DNA of 64,000 bases from Diphasiastrum complanatum. Its lineage: Eukaryota > Streptophyta > Lycopodiopsida > Lycopodiales > Lycopodiaceae. How positions within the stretch are numbered: the first letter of the stretch is position 1; each line of letters opens with the position of its first letter. The position numbers and the translations under genes are program-made. The notes beneath the pieces are model-generated. The model had not been told where the DNA came from and ran no database searches. It worked only from the letters and a program-made list of their open reading frames with translations. The stretch is from NCBI GenBank assembly GCA_029204225.1, contig CM055106.1, positions 17,556,149-17,620,148 on the forward strand. The letters run 5' to 3'. Below, one piece after another: positions 40,348 through 51,800 of the stretch.

Positions 40348-41175
40348 TGTGCAAAAAGTACAAAAAGGACCAAGAGTGGATCATAATCTGATCCTCAAGA
40401 GGGATTGGTTGTCAGATTACTTGATCTATCAATCTACTTGAGATTAAGATCAATCTAGATCAATTCTAGACACAAAATCCTAACAAGAACAATCATTAAT
40501 TGAAGGTAGGTGTACTTTCTGGTTTCCCACGTGTGAAACCCTGTCTGAGTACAGACTCCAACGTAAAAATCAAGTACACATTGATAGCATCTCAAAACAA
40601 TCAAAACAAATGTAGACAAATGGAGAAAATCACTCAAAATTGCTTCCAAAACCAAGATTGGTGTCTCACAATGATTATGGCCAAATGTGGCTCTATATAT
40701 ACAATAAGTGGGATCTCGTGGTACTGATCATCCCTCTGATCCCACATGTGCGAAGGTGCTTTTTCATATGATGATTTATCATGCAAAACTGACACTTGGA
40801 CAAAACCTTCTATTTTGAGCACTTTTGATTTTCCTTCTATATGGAGATCTACTTGGAAATCTTCTAGAACTCAAAATTTGCCTACTTCAGCTTATTCCAC
40901 ATGTGTGAGCTGTCCTCTACACATGGGATATGACACCTAACCAAAGGATGTGGCTCATGCAATCAATAGATTGATGTCATGTGTCATATGTCTAGAAAAC
41001 TAGTTTTTGGCCTTTTTAGCCGCTAGAACTTGAATTAAATCATGTGTACATCCTATATGATTATGGTACATGACAAGTACACTAGTTTCACACGTGGGAA
41101 CAGGCTCCACACATGTGTGTTTATCTATATACAAGATTTTTGGCCTCTACCGAGCTTATTTTTGCATTTTCCACA
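40348..41175 (-). repeat. element C 3' LTR
   Basis: TGTGCAAAAAGTAC...GCATTTTCCACA on the plus strand. It contains several CACACGTG/CACATGTG palindromes. TSD CCCTC at 40343-40347. Confidence 0.88.
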
Positions 41176-41186
41176 CTCCTCAAAAA
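41176..41186 (-). promoter_or_regulatory. element C polypurine tract
   Basis: The complement reads TTTTTGAGGAG directly before the LTR. Confidence 0.6.
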
Positions 41187-41312
41187 TCTAGCTTGGTAAA
41201 TCTATCTTGATGGAAAACATGATGACCTTGAACTTGACTCCATGGGCTGAATTGGTCTTTGCTGGTTCAAAAGGTGTGAAAATTAGCCAATGAGCTTGAT
41301 GTTGATCTGAAA

Positions 41313-41876
41313 TCACCATATCCATGATAGTGCTTCTTTGATGTTGACATCTTTGATGAACTTGAGAGCTTTGCACCATCCTAGCATCTTTGAAATTGAT
41401 TCCTTCCAAATTTCATGTAGATGCTTGACTTTGAGGCTTGCTCCTTCTTCATGTGCATGCTCCTCCGTGAGAAAATAAAGATTTCTTCTTGACTTATTAG
41501 GATCAAACATCATGTTACCATGATCTAGAGAATTAGACTTATCCAAATTGGCAAGACTATGCATGCTATAATAACAAAGTGTTTGCATCATATCTTCATG
41601 CTTGTTTACCATGCTAATCTTAGATCCCATGAGGCTAAATACTTCATTATGGAGATAAGTGTCTTTAGAAGATGATTCACTTACTCTCATAAAGAGTTTA
41701 CAATTTGCCTCAATACAAATTTTCAATCTATGAGTGAACAAATCACTTCTCTCAACACTTGAGATTCTTGAACAAAAGATGGGTTTTGTTTCAAACACAT
41801 GAAAATCAAACTTAATCACTTCTTTTGGACTCACTCTTGATCCAAATAATCTCACTCTTGAGAGATTTGACAACAA
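41313..41876 (-). CDS. unidentified ORF inside element C
   Basis: A 187-residue ORF with no transposon domain I recognise. It contains SPKEVIKFDFHVFETKPIFC, SSKDTYLHNEVFSLMGSKI, LYFLTEEHAHEEG and LHEIWKESISKMLGWCKALK. Composition is unremarkable, with no membrane segment and no cysteine-rich zinc motif. It could be a decayed gag-like or captured sequence. Its length alone is above chance in this AT-rich context, but no second copy exists in the window. Confidence 0.3.
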   Translation of the reverse strand: MLSNLSRVRLFGSRVSPKEVIKFDFHVFETKPIFCSRISSVERSDLFTHRLKICIEANCKLFMRVSESSSKDTYLHNEVFSLMGSKISMVNKHEDMMQTLCYYSMHSLANLDKSNSLDHGNMMFDPNKSRRNLYFLTEEHAHEEGASLKVKHLHEIWKESISKMLGWCKALKFIKDVNIKEALSWIW

Positions 41877-43064
41877 ACTATACCATCAATTTTTCACAAA
41901 GCTTAAAAAATTTGGACAACTAGAGATTCACAAAGATCTCAACCATGCATGAATACTCAAATATAGACTCCTCATTCTAGACATCCAATGGGATCACAAA
42001 TTGACCCTCACACTTTCACAAAGAAAGTTGAATAGAACTAATTTGAGTTTCATACATACTATGTCAATTTTTGCTCAACAAATTGAATTCAATCACTCCT
42101 GTTGGATTCCACCAATTACTCTACCTTTTGAGACTTGGAATGAAATTCAAAATCAAAAGTTGTGATTCTTCTCACTAAGACATTGTGCTTCAAAGAGCTA
42201 ATGCCACTTAGAAAGATTTGATCACTTAGGAAGAGACAAACTCTCCACCAATAACAACACAAAATGAGCTTCTAGATCTTGCCCTCTACAAAGGAAAGAA
42301 CTCTTAGAAAATTGGATCTCTCTCTACACATTTGCCATAGACACCTTAATGACTCTTTTAAAACCTCACAAACACTCAAACAAATTGAGTAGGATTGAAT
42401 AATGTGACTTGGATCTCAATCTCTTTTCTAGAACTTTCAATTGGAGCAATCTATGTAAAATTCTACAAAAGATTTGCATAGATGCTCTATATGCACTAGA
42501 AACTCTCAAAGGTTTCACTTGGAGGACAGATCCAAGGATGTTTTCTAGAAAATTGATGCTTCTAAACTTGACCCTATCACTCTTGAACAAATCTAGAGTG
42601 ATGGTACAATGGATTTCATCCTCTCACCTTGCATCACTCCTTAATCTATGATTTTTGGCAAAATCTCTCTCAACTTCAACATACACTCAAAAAATCAGAG
42701 AAGATCAATTAATGCACCTAATTCAAGCTTCAATTTTAATTTTCTGGCTGATCTAATCCAAGAACTAATCAAGGGATTTGATTCACTATAAAAAAATGCT
42801 TGATTTTGCACCAAAAATCACTCAAATTGGGTATGTGAGTCAAATTCTACAAATTTTTTAAATTTCTCAGTCAAAATTAGAGTTGTACAGCCTCACACGT
42901 GAGAAAAGAGTTCCTATAGCCCACAACAAGTTCTGGTCCAAAAATTTTGAGAATATCTATCAAATCCAACTCGCTACCCAAAATTTGACTAGTTTCCAAA
43001 AAACTGCTAATTTTGGCTTTGGTTTGGATTAACCCTATCAATTTCAACAAAACCTCTTGTACTA
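41877..43064 (-). other. element C internal non-coding region
   Basis: Between the ORF and the primer site. Only short ORFs without domains. Rich in TCTAGAA and CTCTT words. Confidence 0.45.
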
Positions 43065-43077
43065 GGCTCTGATACCA
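43065..43077 (-). promoter_or_regulatory. element C primer-binding site
   Basis: GGCTCTGATACCA, the complement of TGGTATCAGAGCC, directly next to the LTR border TGTGAAAA. Confidence 0.88.
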
Positions 43078-43909
43078 TGTGAAAAAAGTACAAAAAGGAC
43101 CAAGAGTGGATCCTAATCTGATCCTCAAGAGGGATTGGTTGTCAGATTACTTGATCTATCAATCTACTTGAGATTAAGATCAATCTAGATCAATTCTAGA
43201 CACAAAATCCTAACAAGAACAATCATTAATTGAAGGTAGGTGTACTTTCTGGTTTCTCACGTGTGAAACCCTGTCTGAGTACGGACTCCAATCTGAAAAT
43301 CAAGTACACATTGATAGCACCTCAAAACAATCAAAACAAATGTAGACAAATGGAGAAAATCACTCAAAATTGCTTCCAAAACCAAGATTGGTGTCTCACA
43401 ATGATTATGGCCAAATGTGGCTCTATATATACAATAAATGAGAGCTCGTGGTACTGATCATCCCTCTGATCCCACATGTGTGAAGGTGCTTTGTCATATG
43501 ATGATTCATCATGCAAAACTGACACTGGGACAAAACCTTCTATTTTGAGCACTTTTGGTCTATTTTCCTTCTATATGGAGATCTACTTGGAAATCTTCTA
43601 GAACTCAAAATTCGCCTACTTCAGCTTATTCCACATGTGTGAGCTGTCCTCTACACATGGGATATGACACCTAACCAAAGGATGTGGCTCATGCAATCAA
43701 TAGATTGATGTCATGTGTCATATGTCTAGAAAACTAGTTTTTGATCTTTTTAGCCGCTAGAACTTGAATTAAATCATATGTACATCCTATATGATTATGG
43801 TACATGACAAGTACACTAGTTTCACACGTGGGAACAGGCTCCACACATGTGTGTTTATCTATATACAAGATTTTTGGCCTCTACCAAGCTTATTTTTGCA
43901 TTTTTCACA
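43078..43909 (-). repeat. element C 5' LTR
   Basis: About 832 bp, closely similar to 40348-41175. Confidence 0.88.
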
Positions 43910-43914
43910 CCCTT

Positions 43915-44002
43915 TTTATATATTAAGTTTGTAAATATTAAGTTTATATATTAAGTTTGTAAGTTTATATATTAAGTTTATATATTAAGTTTATATATTA
44001 AG
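43915..44002. repeat. AT-rich tandem repeat TATATTAAGTTTG/TATATTAAGTTTA
   Basis: Five to six units of about 12-16 bases between the element C target site and the resumed RT frame. It probably arose by slippage at the insertion edge. Confidence 0.85.
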
Positions 44003-44230
44003 TTTGTAGTTATTCTTCTCATCTATGTAGATGATATCATTCTTTGTGGAAATAATGAGAAGCTAGTTGAAGAAACTAAGCATGCACTTGGTAGTGAATT
44101 TAAGATGCAAGACTTAGGTGTTCTTCACTACAGTTTAGGCCTTGAAATTGACTTTTGAAAAGGTCATGCCTTCATAAGTCAAAGTAGATATGCACTTTCC
44201 ATGCTCAAGAAATTCCAAATGAAAAATTAG
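44003..44230 (+). pseudogene. copia RT, downstream half
   Basis: The frame resumes with VVILLIYVDDIILCGNNEKL (catalytic box), FKMQDLGVLHYSLGLEI, a stop, and AFISQSRYALSMLKKFQMKN. It ends at about 44230 without RNase H. Together with 40160-40345 it is one RT split by element C. Confidence 0.87.
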
Positions 44231-47213
44231 TACTGTAGTTCTTTGTCAAGGTCGAGTGCCAGAACTTGATGACGATGATACTCCACTAAGTACTCGATCA
44301 GTCATTTGTGCTCTTTTTCATGATTTGATTTTTTGATAAGCTTCCATCCTTTTTAATTTTTCAAAATCTCGTGGAGGCGTTGTGCTTTGAGCATTCACAT
44401 AAAAAAAAATGTCATATGCAACACACAATGCTACATGTCCATATCATAAGTACATATTATTTCATAAATACTACAATATAAATACCTGTTTCAGGACACT
44501 TCTTCAGCAAATGACATATTCGTTGGTTGATCGTGATAAAAACATTTGATCTGTAATATACGAACAACATTAATATTAAATCTTATTGAAGTACACGTGA
44601 AATTGACAAAATAGAAATTACATACAATGCATCAACTTTGAGATTAATGGTAGACATCTAACAAGACCAATCGAGTATTGGAGTTTGCAAAATCACCAAA
44701 TAAATCAACACTAGCTTCAGATTTAGGCTATATAAAGTGCATCTAAATTGACTATGTGGGAATTGCTCCTAGAATCACTATGATCAAGCAATCAAAGCAA
44801 CCTTAGATGTTTGTAGGAGAGCAAATCACTTCACTATCATTCAATTAACTATGTAGATTACCAAAATCACTCAAACATAGATGCTGTAATTGCAACTCGG
44901 TCTATTGGCTTCCATATATGAGATCAAGAGGGCTGTGGAAGGATGGATAGCTTCCGCGGAAGCTTGAAAAATTTTAGGCGCAAGGTGACCAGCAAATTCC
45001 TTGATGCCCATTCTAAGTTCACTTGGAATGATTTGTTTGACCAAATATTGTTCAGATGGTGCCAAGACAAAAGCAATTTTTTTTATTCAAAAAAAATGTT
45101 GCAAGTGTCTCATGACCATTACCTTATGGCATGGAAGGTTTGGAGAGATCAACATTGATGACCTACTAACGATGAATAAGGAAAATATGTTCTTAATCTT
45201 GATTGATTGGCGTTCACTTTCTTTAAATAGACATTATCATCCACTATTTCTTCAACTTGAATCTTGGGTTGAGTGACCTCCTAGCACTTGTGCATTCAAC
45301 ACAGTACATTTATTTGTTAATAATGATGGATCTTAATGGTTTAGACTTCTAACAAGACCAATCAAGAACAATGTGTACTCAAACCTGAGTTGCAGTGGAA
45401 CGCGATCCGGGAGAAATCCATTCTGGATCGTGGACGTTCCAGGACCAGAAACTCTGTCCCGGAACTCTCTCATGGATTTGTGTGTGTGCCTCAAAACGAA
45501 TTGGGAATGTTATAGGAGAGTTGCAAGTCTGTAGGACTATTTTCTAGAACATAGATGTGGCAGTTTCTAATTTCCTCACTAGTTGTACTGTTTGGAGCTT
45601 TGATCTTGAAGATCATTTAAGCTTTTGATGCTTAGAGGTTGGCGCTTGAAGATTTTGAAAGTTTTGGGAGTTTTTGAAGTTTATGAGATCATGCTAATTT
45701 TTTTAAAGATAAAGTTTGTTTTTGTAAGAAAAAGTGAAGAGGAGAAAGATAAGTAAGGAGGGGAAAGATAAATATTTGAATAGATATTGTTGTGTTAAAT
45801 GTTTGAATATATAGTGTTAAGTGTGGTGACCTGGTTTCAACAATTTGTTAATGATTTCGGCTTTTTATTGCTAAATCTTAAGCCTTTGCTTTGCCGTTGT
45901 GTATAGCCTAATCATAAGTTGCATTCAGTGGGGTATGACTTAAATTTGTTTTGTGGCATTAAGGCAGCCCTTTTACTACTTATGAATTTGGCATATGGCT
46001 GTGCCTAGCCGTTGCTATTTTAAGTTATAAAAGTCATTAGTTTAAGAAGGCACAAACCTTTGTCAAGCTGTTCTTAAGGTTATAGTCATATTCTAAAGCC
46101 CAGTCGGCATTCTCGCATTATTCGACTTTGTGTGAGAGTCAAGTTTCAATGGCAGTTTTAGCGGCTGACTATAACCCTCCATCTTCGCATTTCCTAAGGG
46201 CAAACTGCTATTTTCAAAGGCAAGGCACTACAAATTTGAAGGGCCATTTTCGCACATTTCGCACTACTCGGGATTTTTGGAGCCTCGTTCATTCTTTAGT
46301 GCCTACCTCGAAGCACCTCCACGTAGCCAGAGCCTCCCACCATCGCATTTTTTGAGGCAATTGTCGCACATTTCGCACTATTCGGGATTTCCTAGGGCAG
46401 TCTTCGCTCTCCCAAATGTAGATCTGAAGACGGTGTTCCAGCCCACCATCACCCTTCATCTCACAATGTAGAACAAAGGCTCAGAAGCTCTGTTGGTGCT
46501 TTAATGTAGATTTACTGCTTTTGCTATTCATCTACAAGATCAGAACCTTTGTGTTCTCAGATTCTTGTAAAGAGGTGTAGCAATCTTTCTATTTTGCAGT
46601 GTCTAGACTGTATTGCACATATTTTTGTACTCTGCAAATGATGAATACAGGTAATGTAAATCTGAGTGTTCTGAATCACAAACAACTTGTTTCTACTATG
46701 AATAACTTATGTGCTTTTTATGGTGATTCATTTTGGTAATAGAAAGTTTATGGCAATGTATTGTTTGTGCCTATACATAGTGTTGGGACTGGAATTGTCT
46801 AGTGAAGTATCTCTAGCCTTCAATCTTGTGATTTGCGCAGATCATAGGAGTTAGATTCATGATAAGCTACTTTCAAGATAACGGAAACACTGTGTGGCTT
46901 TCCCTCTTGCCGAAGTATTTGCTTTCTTGAGTTCACTCCCATTTGAATCTAAAAACCATAATGAAGTATTCAGTATTTTTCTCCTGGGTGTTTGTTTTCT
47001 TTATATGGTTGTACTGGCAGCCCCTTGTGGAAACATCTGTTGATGACCAGTTTGCAATCACTTCTCCTCTCCACTCCATTCATTTCTAGTTATTTCTAAT
47101 TTTGCACTAATAATGACAATATTAGCCTTTTTATTGCTCTCTAGTAGGAACGATGCCCGTTTATACTACAAATATCAATCATTTTGATGTTGGTATGCCA
47201 TGACATATGCCAA
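44231..47213. other. unassigned; probably includes gypsy 5' LTR/untranslated region
   Basis: No coding region is supported; ORFs at 44943-45276 and 46128-46471 lack domains. Two copies of a CGCAC(A)TTTCGCACTAYTCGGGATTT word lie at about 46250 and 46367, 117 bp apart. Since a primer-binding site sits at 47217, part of 45.4-47.2 kb should be the 5' LTR of the gypsy element, but I find no matching 3' LTR after 53.2 kb. Confidence 0.35.
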
Positions 47214-47216
47214 TTT

Positions 47217-47234
47217 TGGCGCCGTTGTCGGGGA
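47217..47234 (+). promoter_or_regulatory. gypsy primer-binding site
   Basis: TGGCGCCGTTGTCGGGGA closely matches the TGGCGCCGTTGCCGGGGA primer site (tRNA-Asp type) of Athila/Tat-like plant gypsy elements. Confidence 0.8.
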
Positions 47235-47329
47235 GATGAATTTCACCTTTTGCAATATTTTTAAGTGTATTACATCTATGAATCTTTCATGTAATGCATG
47301 CCAAGAACATACTCTCAAGCAATTATGAA

Positions 47330-48400
47330 CAGAAACATTTAGAGCGTGCACAGCGTTCAGAAGCATATTGGAAGTCTAGAGATTTGTATTTGTAGAATTT
47401 ACAGAACTCACCAGTTAGAGCAAGATTAACACCTGAAGCGTTTAATGATCTTTTACACGCTACTATAGCATTTGTAGATTCATTTGAGGAAAGATCCGTT
47501 GAAACACCAAGTTTTACAGATTCACCTGAATCAGATTCGTCTTATTCTACTTTCGAACCAAGTTCAGACTCTTTGTCCGAGCGAAGTTTAGATTCAGATC
47601 CTCCAAGTTCACCTAGTTCACCACCATCTGTTAATATGGCTAATCCAACGCCACCCACATCTACAAAAATCAGATATGATTTCTTTAAGGGATCATCATC
47701 TGAAGATGCGGATAGTCATATGTCGCAATTTGAATCCATTACCATAGCGAACAAAGAGCAGACGGACGAGGATAAAGTTAGAATTTTGCCAGGTCTTCTA
47801 CGGAAGTAGGCTAGGATTTGGTATAGTCAATTAGTACCGGAAACAGTTAATACCTGGAACGCTTTAAAAGCAACATTCCTTAAACAGTTTAGGGAGATAG
47901 GATATTCCACTAGATTGTTGGCTCGGCTTAACTCTGTTGAAAAAAAGCCAAAGGAATCACTTAGGAAATATACTCGTAGGGTTAAGAATTTAATAGGAAA
48001 GTTAGGAGCCCAATATCCAGTTCCTATGCAAAATGAATGGTTCTTGGGTGGTTTGCCTAAGAAAATGGATTGTTATTGTCGACAGAGTTTGATGACTTCT
48101 TTGGAAGATGTCATTGCCTCTGCCGAGAATTACGAAACCTCTCAAATTTCTCGCACACGGAGATAGTAAAAAACACAAATTTAAACAAACAGAAGAATCT
48201 GAAACATCTATTGAGTTTGAATCTGAATCAGATTTAGTGGATATGGAAGAATCTTCTGAGTATTCATCTTATTCTTCTTCATTGGAAGAAGAATCTTCTT
48301 ATAGAAAAACTAAGAATAGGAACTCAAAAAGAAAGAAAAGAATGGAGAAATCCAAAAAGATGGATCCATTAAGGAAAAGTGTCGAGTTGTTAACAAGATA
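47330..48400 (+). pseudogene. gypsy gag
   Basis: Frames at 47573-47808, 47820-48166 and 48108-48401 give a gag matrix/capsid region: MANPTPPTSTKIRYDFFKGS, WYSQLVPETVNTWNALKATF, LNSVEKKPKESLRKYTRRVK and WFLGGLPKKM. An Asp/Ser/Glu-rich then Lys-rich linker follows. An in-frame stop at 47807 and a frameshift near 48160 break it. Confidence 0.82.
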
Positions 48401-48459
48401 AATGAGTGATCTAAAGGTCTAAATATCTGATGTTAAAGCCAAGTGAAAGAAAGCGAAGC

Positions 48460-48960
48460 CTAACGCCAATGTTTGGTGCACCGCATGTGGAAAGGAAGGT
48501 CATTCTAAGACCGACTATCCCAGTTTACGGGCTAATTATTTAGAAGAGGAACTATTCCTCTGTTCGATTAATAATCATGAGAAGGTAGCCTTTACTGCAA
48601 CTCCTACTAACCAAAAAAAACTATGATACCGAAATAGCGTACTGGTCAACGGTACACTATTTTGTGAAGGGGCGGAACACAAGATTCCACTCCACCAACC
48701 AGAGTAAGGGGTTCTGCTACAATTGCGGAGCCCCGGGTCATTATTCGTCTGATTTTTCTGAACCCAGGAGATCACAGAATATGTGCCACTCTGCGCTAGC
48801 TGTAAAGGCAAAGGGCATGTCACTGCTGAATGTCCTCAGCCACAACAGCCACGGTCTAAACCAAGGTTTGTAAACTTGCCTAGGGAAGACGACCTTCGGC
48901 CATCTAAGACTAACACTGACATGATAGTTCAGAGGATAGAAGTAGAGTCTGAATGATTAG
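48460..48960 (+). pseudogene. gypsy gag zinc-knuckle region
   Basis: Three CCHC-like words: WCTACGKEGHSKTDYP near 48470 (last Cys replaced), FCYNCGAPGHYSSDF near 48712 (last Cys replaced by Phe) and CASCKGKGHVTAECPQP near 48789 (complete, in another frame). They would bind RNA in a working gag. Multiple stops and frameshifts. Confidence 0.72.
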
Positions 48961-49037
48961 ATCAAGATCATCAAAGGCCAGATTTAGAGAAAAAAGTAAA
49001 TAAAGTAACTACAAGAAGTAGTAAAGATTCTTTAACT

Positions 49038-49805
49038 TTGAAAGATAAGAAGAAAACTAAGACGAAAATTGTGAAAACTACGAAAAACGCGACAGAAAAA
49101 GCGAAGGTCGTAGAACAACTAGTAAAAATTCCTAGTAATAAAGAATTAAAGCTTGATAAGTCTAATGGAAAACATTATGATGTTGATATTAGTTCAGAAG
49201 CTAAGAAACTTTTAGACGAAGAAACTAGAAAAGTTAAAAAAGTGATATTTTCAGATCCAATTATAAGTAGCGAGATACCTAGAGATCTGTCGCCACTTAG
49301 AAACCATTCTTATAATATTGTCAAAGGCCTTGTTTCTAGAATGCCCAATATAACTTTTAAACAGTTATTAGACGATAAGCAATATTATAAAAAAAAAATT
49401 AAGCAATTTTTGCAAAATAAAAAGAGAAGAAAAGCAAAGTTACCACTAGTCAATATAGGATTAGTTAATTACGGTGATGAAGGCCAACCAGAGATTCAAG
49501 TAGTAATTAATGGCTGCATCTTAGATAATGTACCCATAGATTCCGGATCTAGTGTAAATATAATGACTGAAGAAACAGCATATGAATTAGGCATTCATCA
49601 TAGAATAGCACCCACTTTAAGACATTTAAGATTAGCCGATGCAACTAGAAGATCACCAATAGGGGAACTATCTCAGGTTACAGTTTATATTGGAGACCAT
49701 AAGTTTCTTGTGGATTTTATAATATTAAAAACTATGAGACAAATGTCATATAGAGTGTTATTAGGACGATCATGGCTCTATCAGGCCGATGCTATAACCC
49801 ACTAA
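49038..49805 (+). CDS. gypsy aspartic protease domain, first copy
   Basis: A 255-residue ORF: Lys-rich N-terminal part, then a retropepsin-like domain VPIDSGSSVNIMTEETAYEL (Asp-Ser-Gly near residue 175), LRLADATRRSPIGEL, and VLLGRSWLYQADAITH at the end. The Asp-Ser-Gly active site is intact. It continues the gag-protease order of the element after a frame break. Its C-terminal signature is repeated in the next domain. Confidence 0.8.
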   Translation: MKDKKKTKTKIVKTTKNATEKAKVVEQLVKIPSNKELKLDKSNGKHYDVDISSEAKKLLDEETRKVKKVIFSDPIISSEIPRDLSPLRNHSYNIVKGLVSRMPNITFKQLLDDKQYYKKKIKQFLQNKKRRKAKLPLVNIGLVNYGDEGQPEIQVVINGCILDNVPIDSGSSVNIMTEETAYELGIHHRIAPTLRHLRLADATRRSPIGELSQVTVYIGDHKFLVDFIILKTMRQMSYRVLLGRSWLYQADAITH

Positions 49806-49835
49806 AAGAAAAAAGAGATTACCTTCAGAGACCAG

Positions 49836-50390
49836 ATGGAGACACCGACAGGAAAATGTCATAAAAGAATTTCCATATCATGGGAAAAAGATAAGTACGA
49901 AGGTGAAACACCTACATCTTCCTCGAGCTATACTTCGGAGGAAGAAGGGCTTCAGTCAGTAGGGACTGAGGAAGGGGAGAGGTTAGTTACATTAAGAATA
50001 CTTGCATACAGTAATAGAGTAGAATATGTAGAAAGAGGAGATTATGGAGTTCCAGAGATTAGTGCGATCATAGGAGATCAGACCATAGATAGAATACTAA
50101 TAGACTCAGGATCTAGTATCAACCTAGTAACGAAAACAATGCTTAAAGAATTAGGATTAGAAAACCAGATACAGCCTATCACTTATCACAAAATCCATTT
50201 AGCAGACGCGACTAAATGTATACTAGTAGGTGAGCTAAAAAGTATTAACGTAGTTATAGAGACAGAGACGTTTGTTATGAATTTCCTTGTCATAAATTCA
50301 GTAGATACACCACCTTATTTGATATTATTTTAACGACAATGGTTATATCAAGCAGATGCTATTATAAATTGGTCTACCCAATAGATATTT
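49836..50390 (+). pseudogene. gypsy aspartic protease domain, second copy
   Basis: A second retropepsin-like domain in the next ORF: RILIDSGSSINLVTKTMLKE with Asp-Ser-Gly, IHLADATKCILVGELKSINV, then after a stop at 50331 RQWLYQADAIINWSTQ. The order DSGSSxN / LADAT / GEL / WLYQADAI is the same as in 49038-49805, so it looks like a tandem duplication of the protease with heavy divergence. Confidence 0.78.
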
Positions 50391-51800
50391 TTTCCAGGTA
50401 TTCTCACAGCCAGTCCAATAGGGGGTCACCTTTTGAGATGGGGTGAGGAGTAGCTAGACCTGCCGAATCATGGATCAATTTCATATAATGCTATGAGATT
50501 GAGGAAGTAGAAATACCGACAACATCCGAGTCAAGAGAAGTTTTGGGTGGAACCAGAGCAAGTCTGACCGAGGGGATGGTAGATAAAATAGATTTCATTC
50601 AGAGAACAATATCTGTTAGGCAGCACCAATATAGATTGAATCCAAAGTACTCCTTATTAGTAAAAGACGAATTAGATAGATGTCTTAGCGGGTACTATAT
50701 ATCTTGTTCTAAGCAGTGAGTGGGTGTCACCAATAGTTATAGTACCTAAGAAGAAGACGGGCAAGATTAGAGTTTGTCAGGATTTTAGGAAACTAAATGT
50801 TGCCACAGCAAAAGATTATCATCCTCTGTCGTATACAGATACCATTCTTGGCCAGGTAGCTGGACATAAACGTTATAGTTTTTTAGATGGATTCTCAGGT
50901 TATAACCAAGTCTTTATAAAAGAGGAAGATAGATCCAAAACTACTTTCACCACTGATTGGGGGACGTATGCATTTACGCGAATGCCCTTTGGTCTTTGTA
51001 ATGCACCTGCCACATTCCAACGTATGATGACAAATATTTTTCAAAAAAAATTAAGAAAGTTTTTAGAAATTTTTATGGATGACTTTTGTGTCTATTCATC
51101 AACTAAAACCATTTAGATGCATTAGAGAAAACATTGAGAAGATGTCAAGAGACATCTCTTAAACTGCATCCAGCTAAGTGTTACTTTGGGATGTGGGAAG
51201 CCATCCTTTTAGGGCATAAAATTTTGAAAGATGGTATACAAGCTGACATCGAAAAAATAAAAATGATTTTAGAATTATTAGAACCAACCAATTTAAGAGA
51301 GCTTAGAGGTTTTCTAGGACATGTAGGTTACTATCGGAGGATAATTAAAGATTATGCTATAATAGTAACTCCTTTAACAAGTTTACTAAAAAAATCTTTT
51401 GAGTACCTTTGGACACAAGACCATCAGCAAGCTTTTGATCAATTGAAACAGTCATTAGCAGAAGCCACTGGGGTTAGACCTCCAAATTGGGCTAAAAAGC
51501 TCCATGTATATGTAGACACATCATCTTTTGCGATAGGTGTAGTGCTTAGTCAGAAAGATGACCAAAATATAGATTATCCAATTTACTATGTGGGAAAGCA
51601 ACTCACTGCATCAGAAAAGAATTATTCCGCTACAAAGTGAGAAGCACTAGGGATGATTTATTTAGTAAAGAAATTTAGACATTACCTTTTAGGATACCCT
51701 TTTGTTTTTCACGTAGATCATTACGCATTAAAACATTTAGTGAATAAACCTTATCTCGGCGGATAGAATAGCTAGATGGGTATTATTATTAGATGAGTTT
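50391..51800 (+). pseudogene. gypsy reverse transcriptase and RNase H
   Basis: RT starts near 50610 (QHQYRLNPKYSLLVKDELDR), with a frameshift before LSSEWVSPIVIVPKKKTGKI (50708) and RVCQDFRKLNVAT. The catalytic FMDDFCVYSS lies near 51075, the same Asp-Asp form as in Tat/Athila-type elements. RT/RNase H connection: LRELRGFLGHVGYYRRII (51292). RNase H: YVDTSSFAIGVVLSQKDD (51510), then EALGMIYLVKKFRHYLLGYP (51643) and RIARWVLLLDEFNYEVELRR after frame changes. Stops near 51116 and 51640. Confidence 0.9.

Larger units (their letters stand above)
40348..43909 (-). mobile_element. non-autonomous LTR retrotransposon C inserted in copia RT
   Basis: Two LTRs of about 830 bp (40348-41175, 43078-43909) with TGTG...CACA ends flank 1.9 kb without recognisable gag or pol. 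A primer-binding site (43065-43077) abuts the right LTR and a polypurine tract (41176-41186) the left, so the element is on the minus strand. The 5-bp target duplication is CCCTC/CCCTT, one mismatch. The LTRs differ at roughly twenty positions by eye, suggesting an older insertion than family A. Size and content fit a large non-autonomous (LARD/TRIM-like) element. Confidence 0.88.

Noticed and set aside
44943-45276. Overlapping plus-strand ORFs
   Set aside because: Short, in two frames, no domain; treated as unassigned.
46128-46471. Possible gypsy 5' ORF with repeated TCGCACATTTCGCAC words
   Set aside because: The repeat words and changing frames suggest LTR or untranslated sequence; no gag motif.
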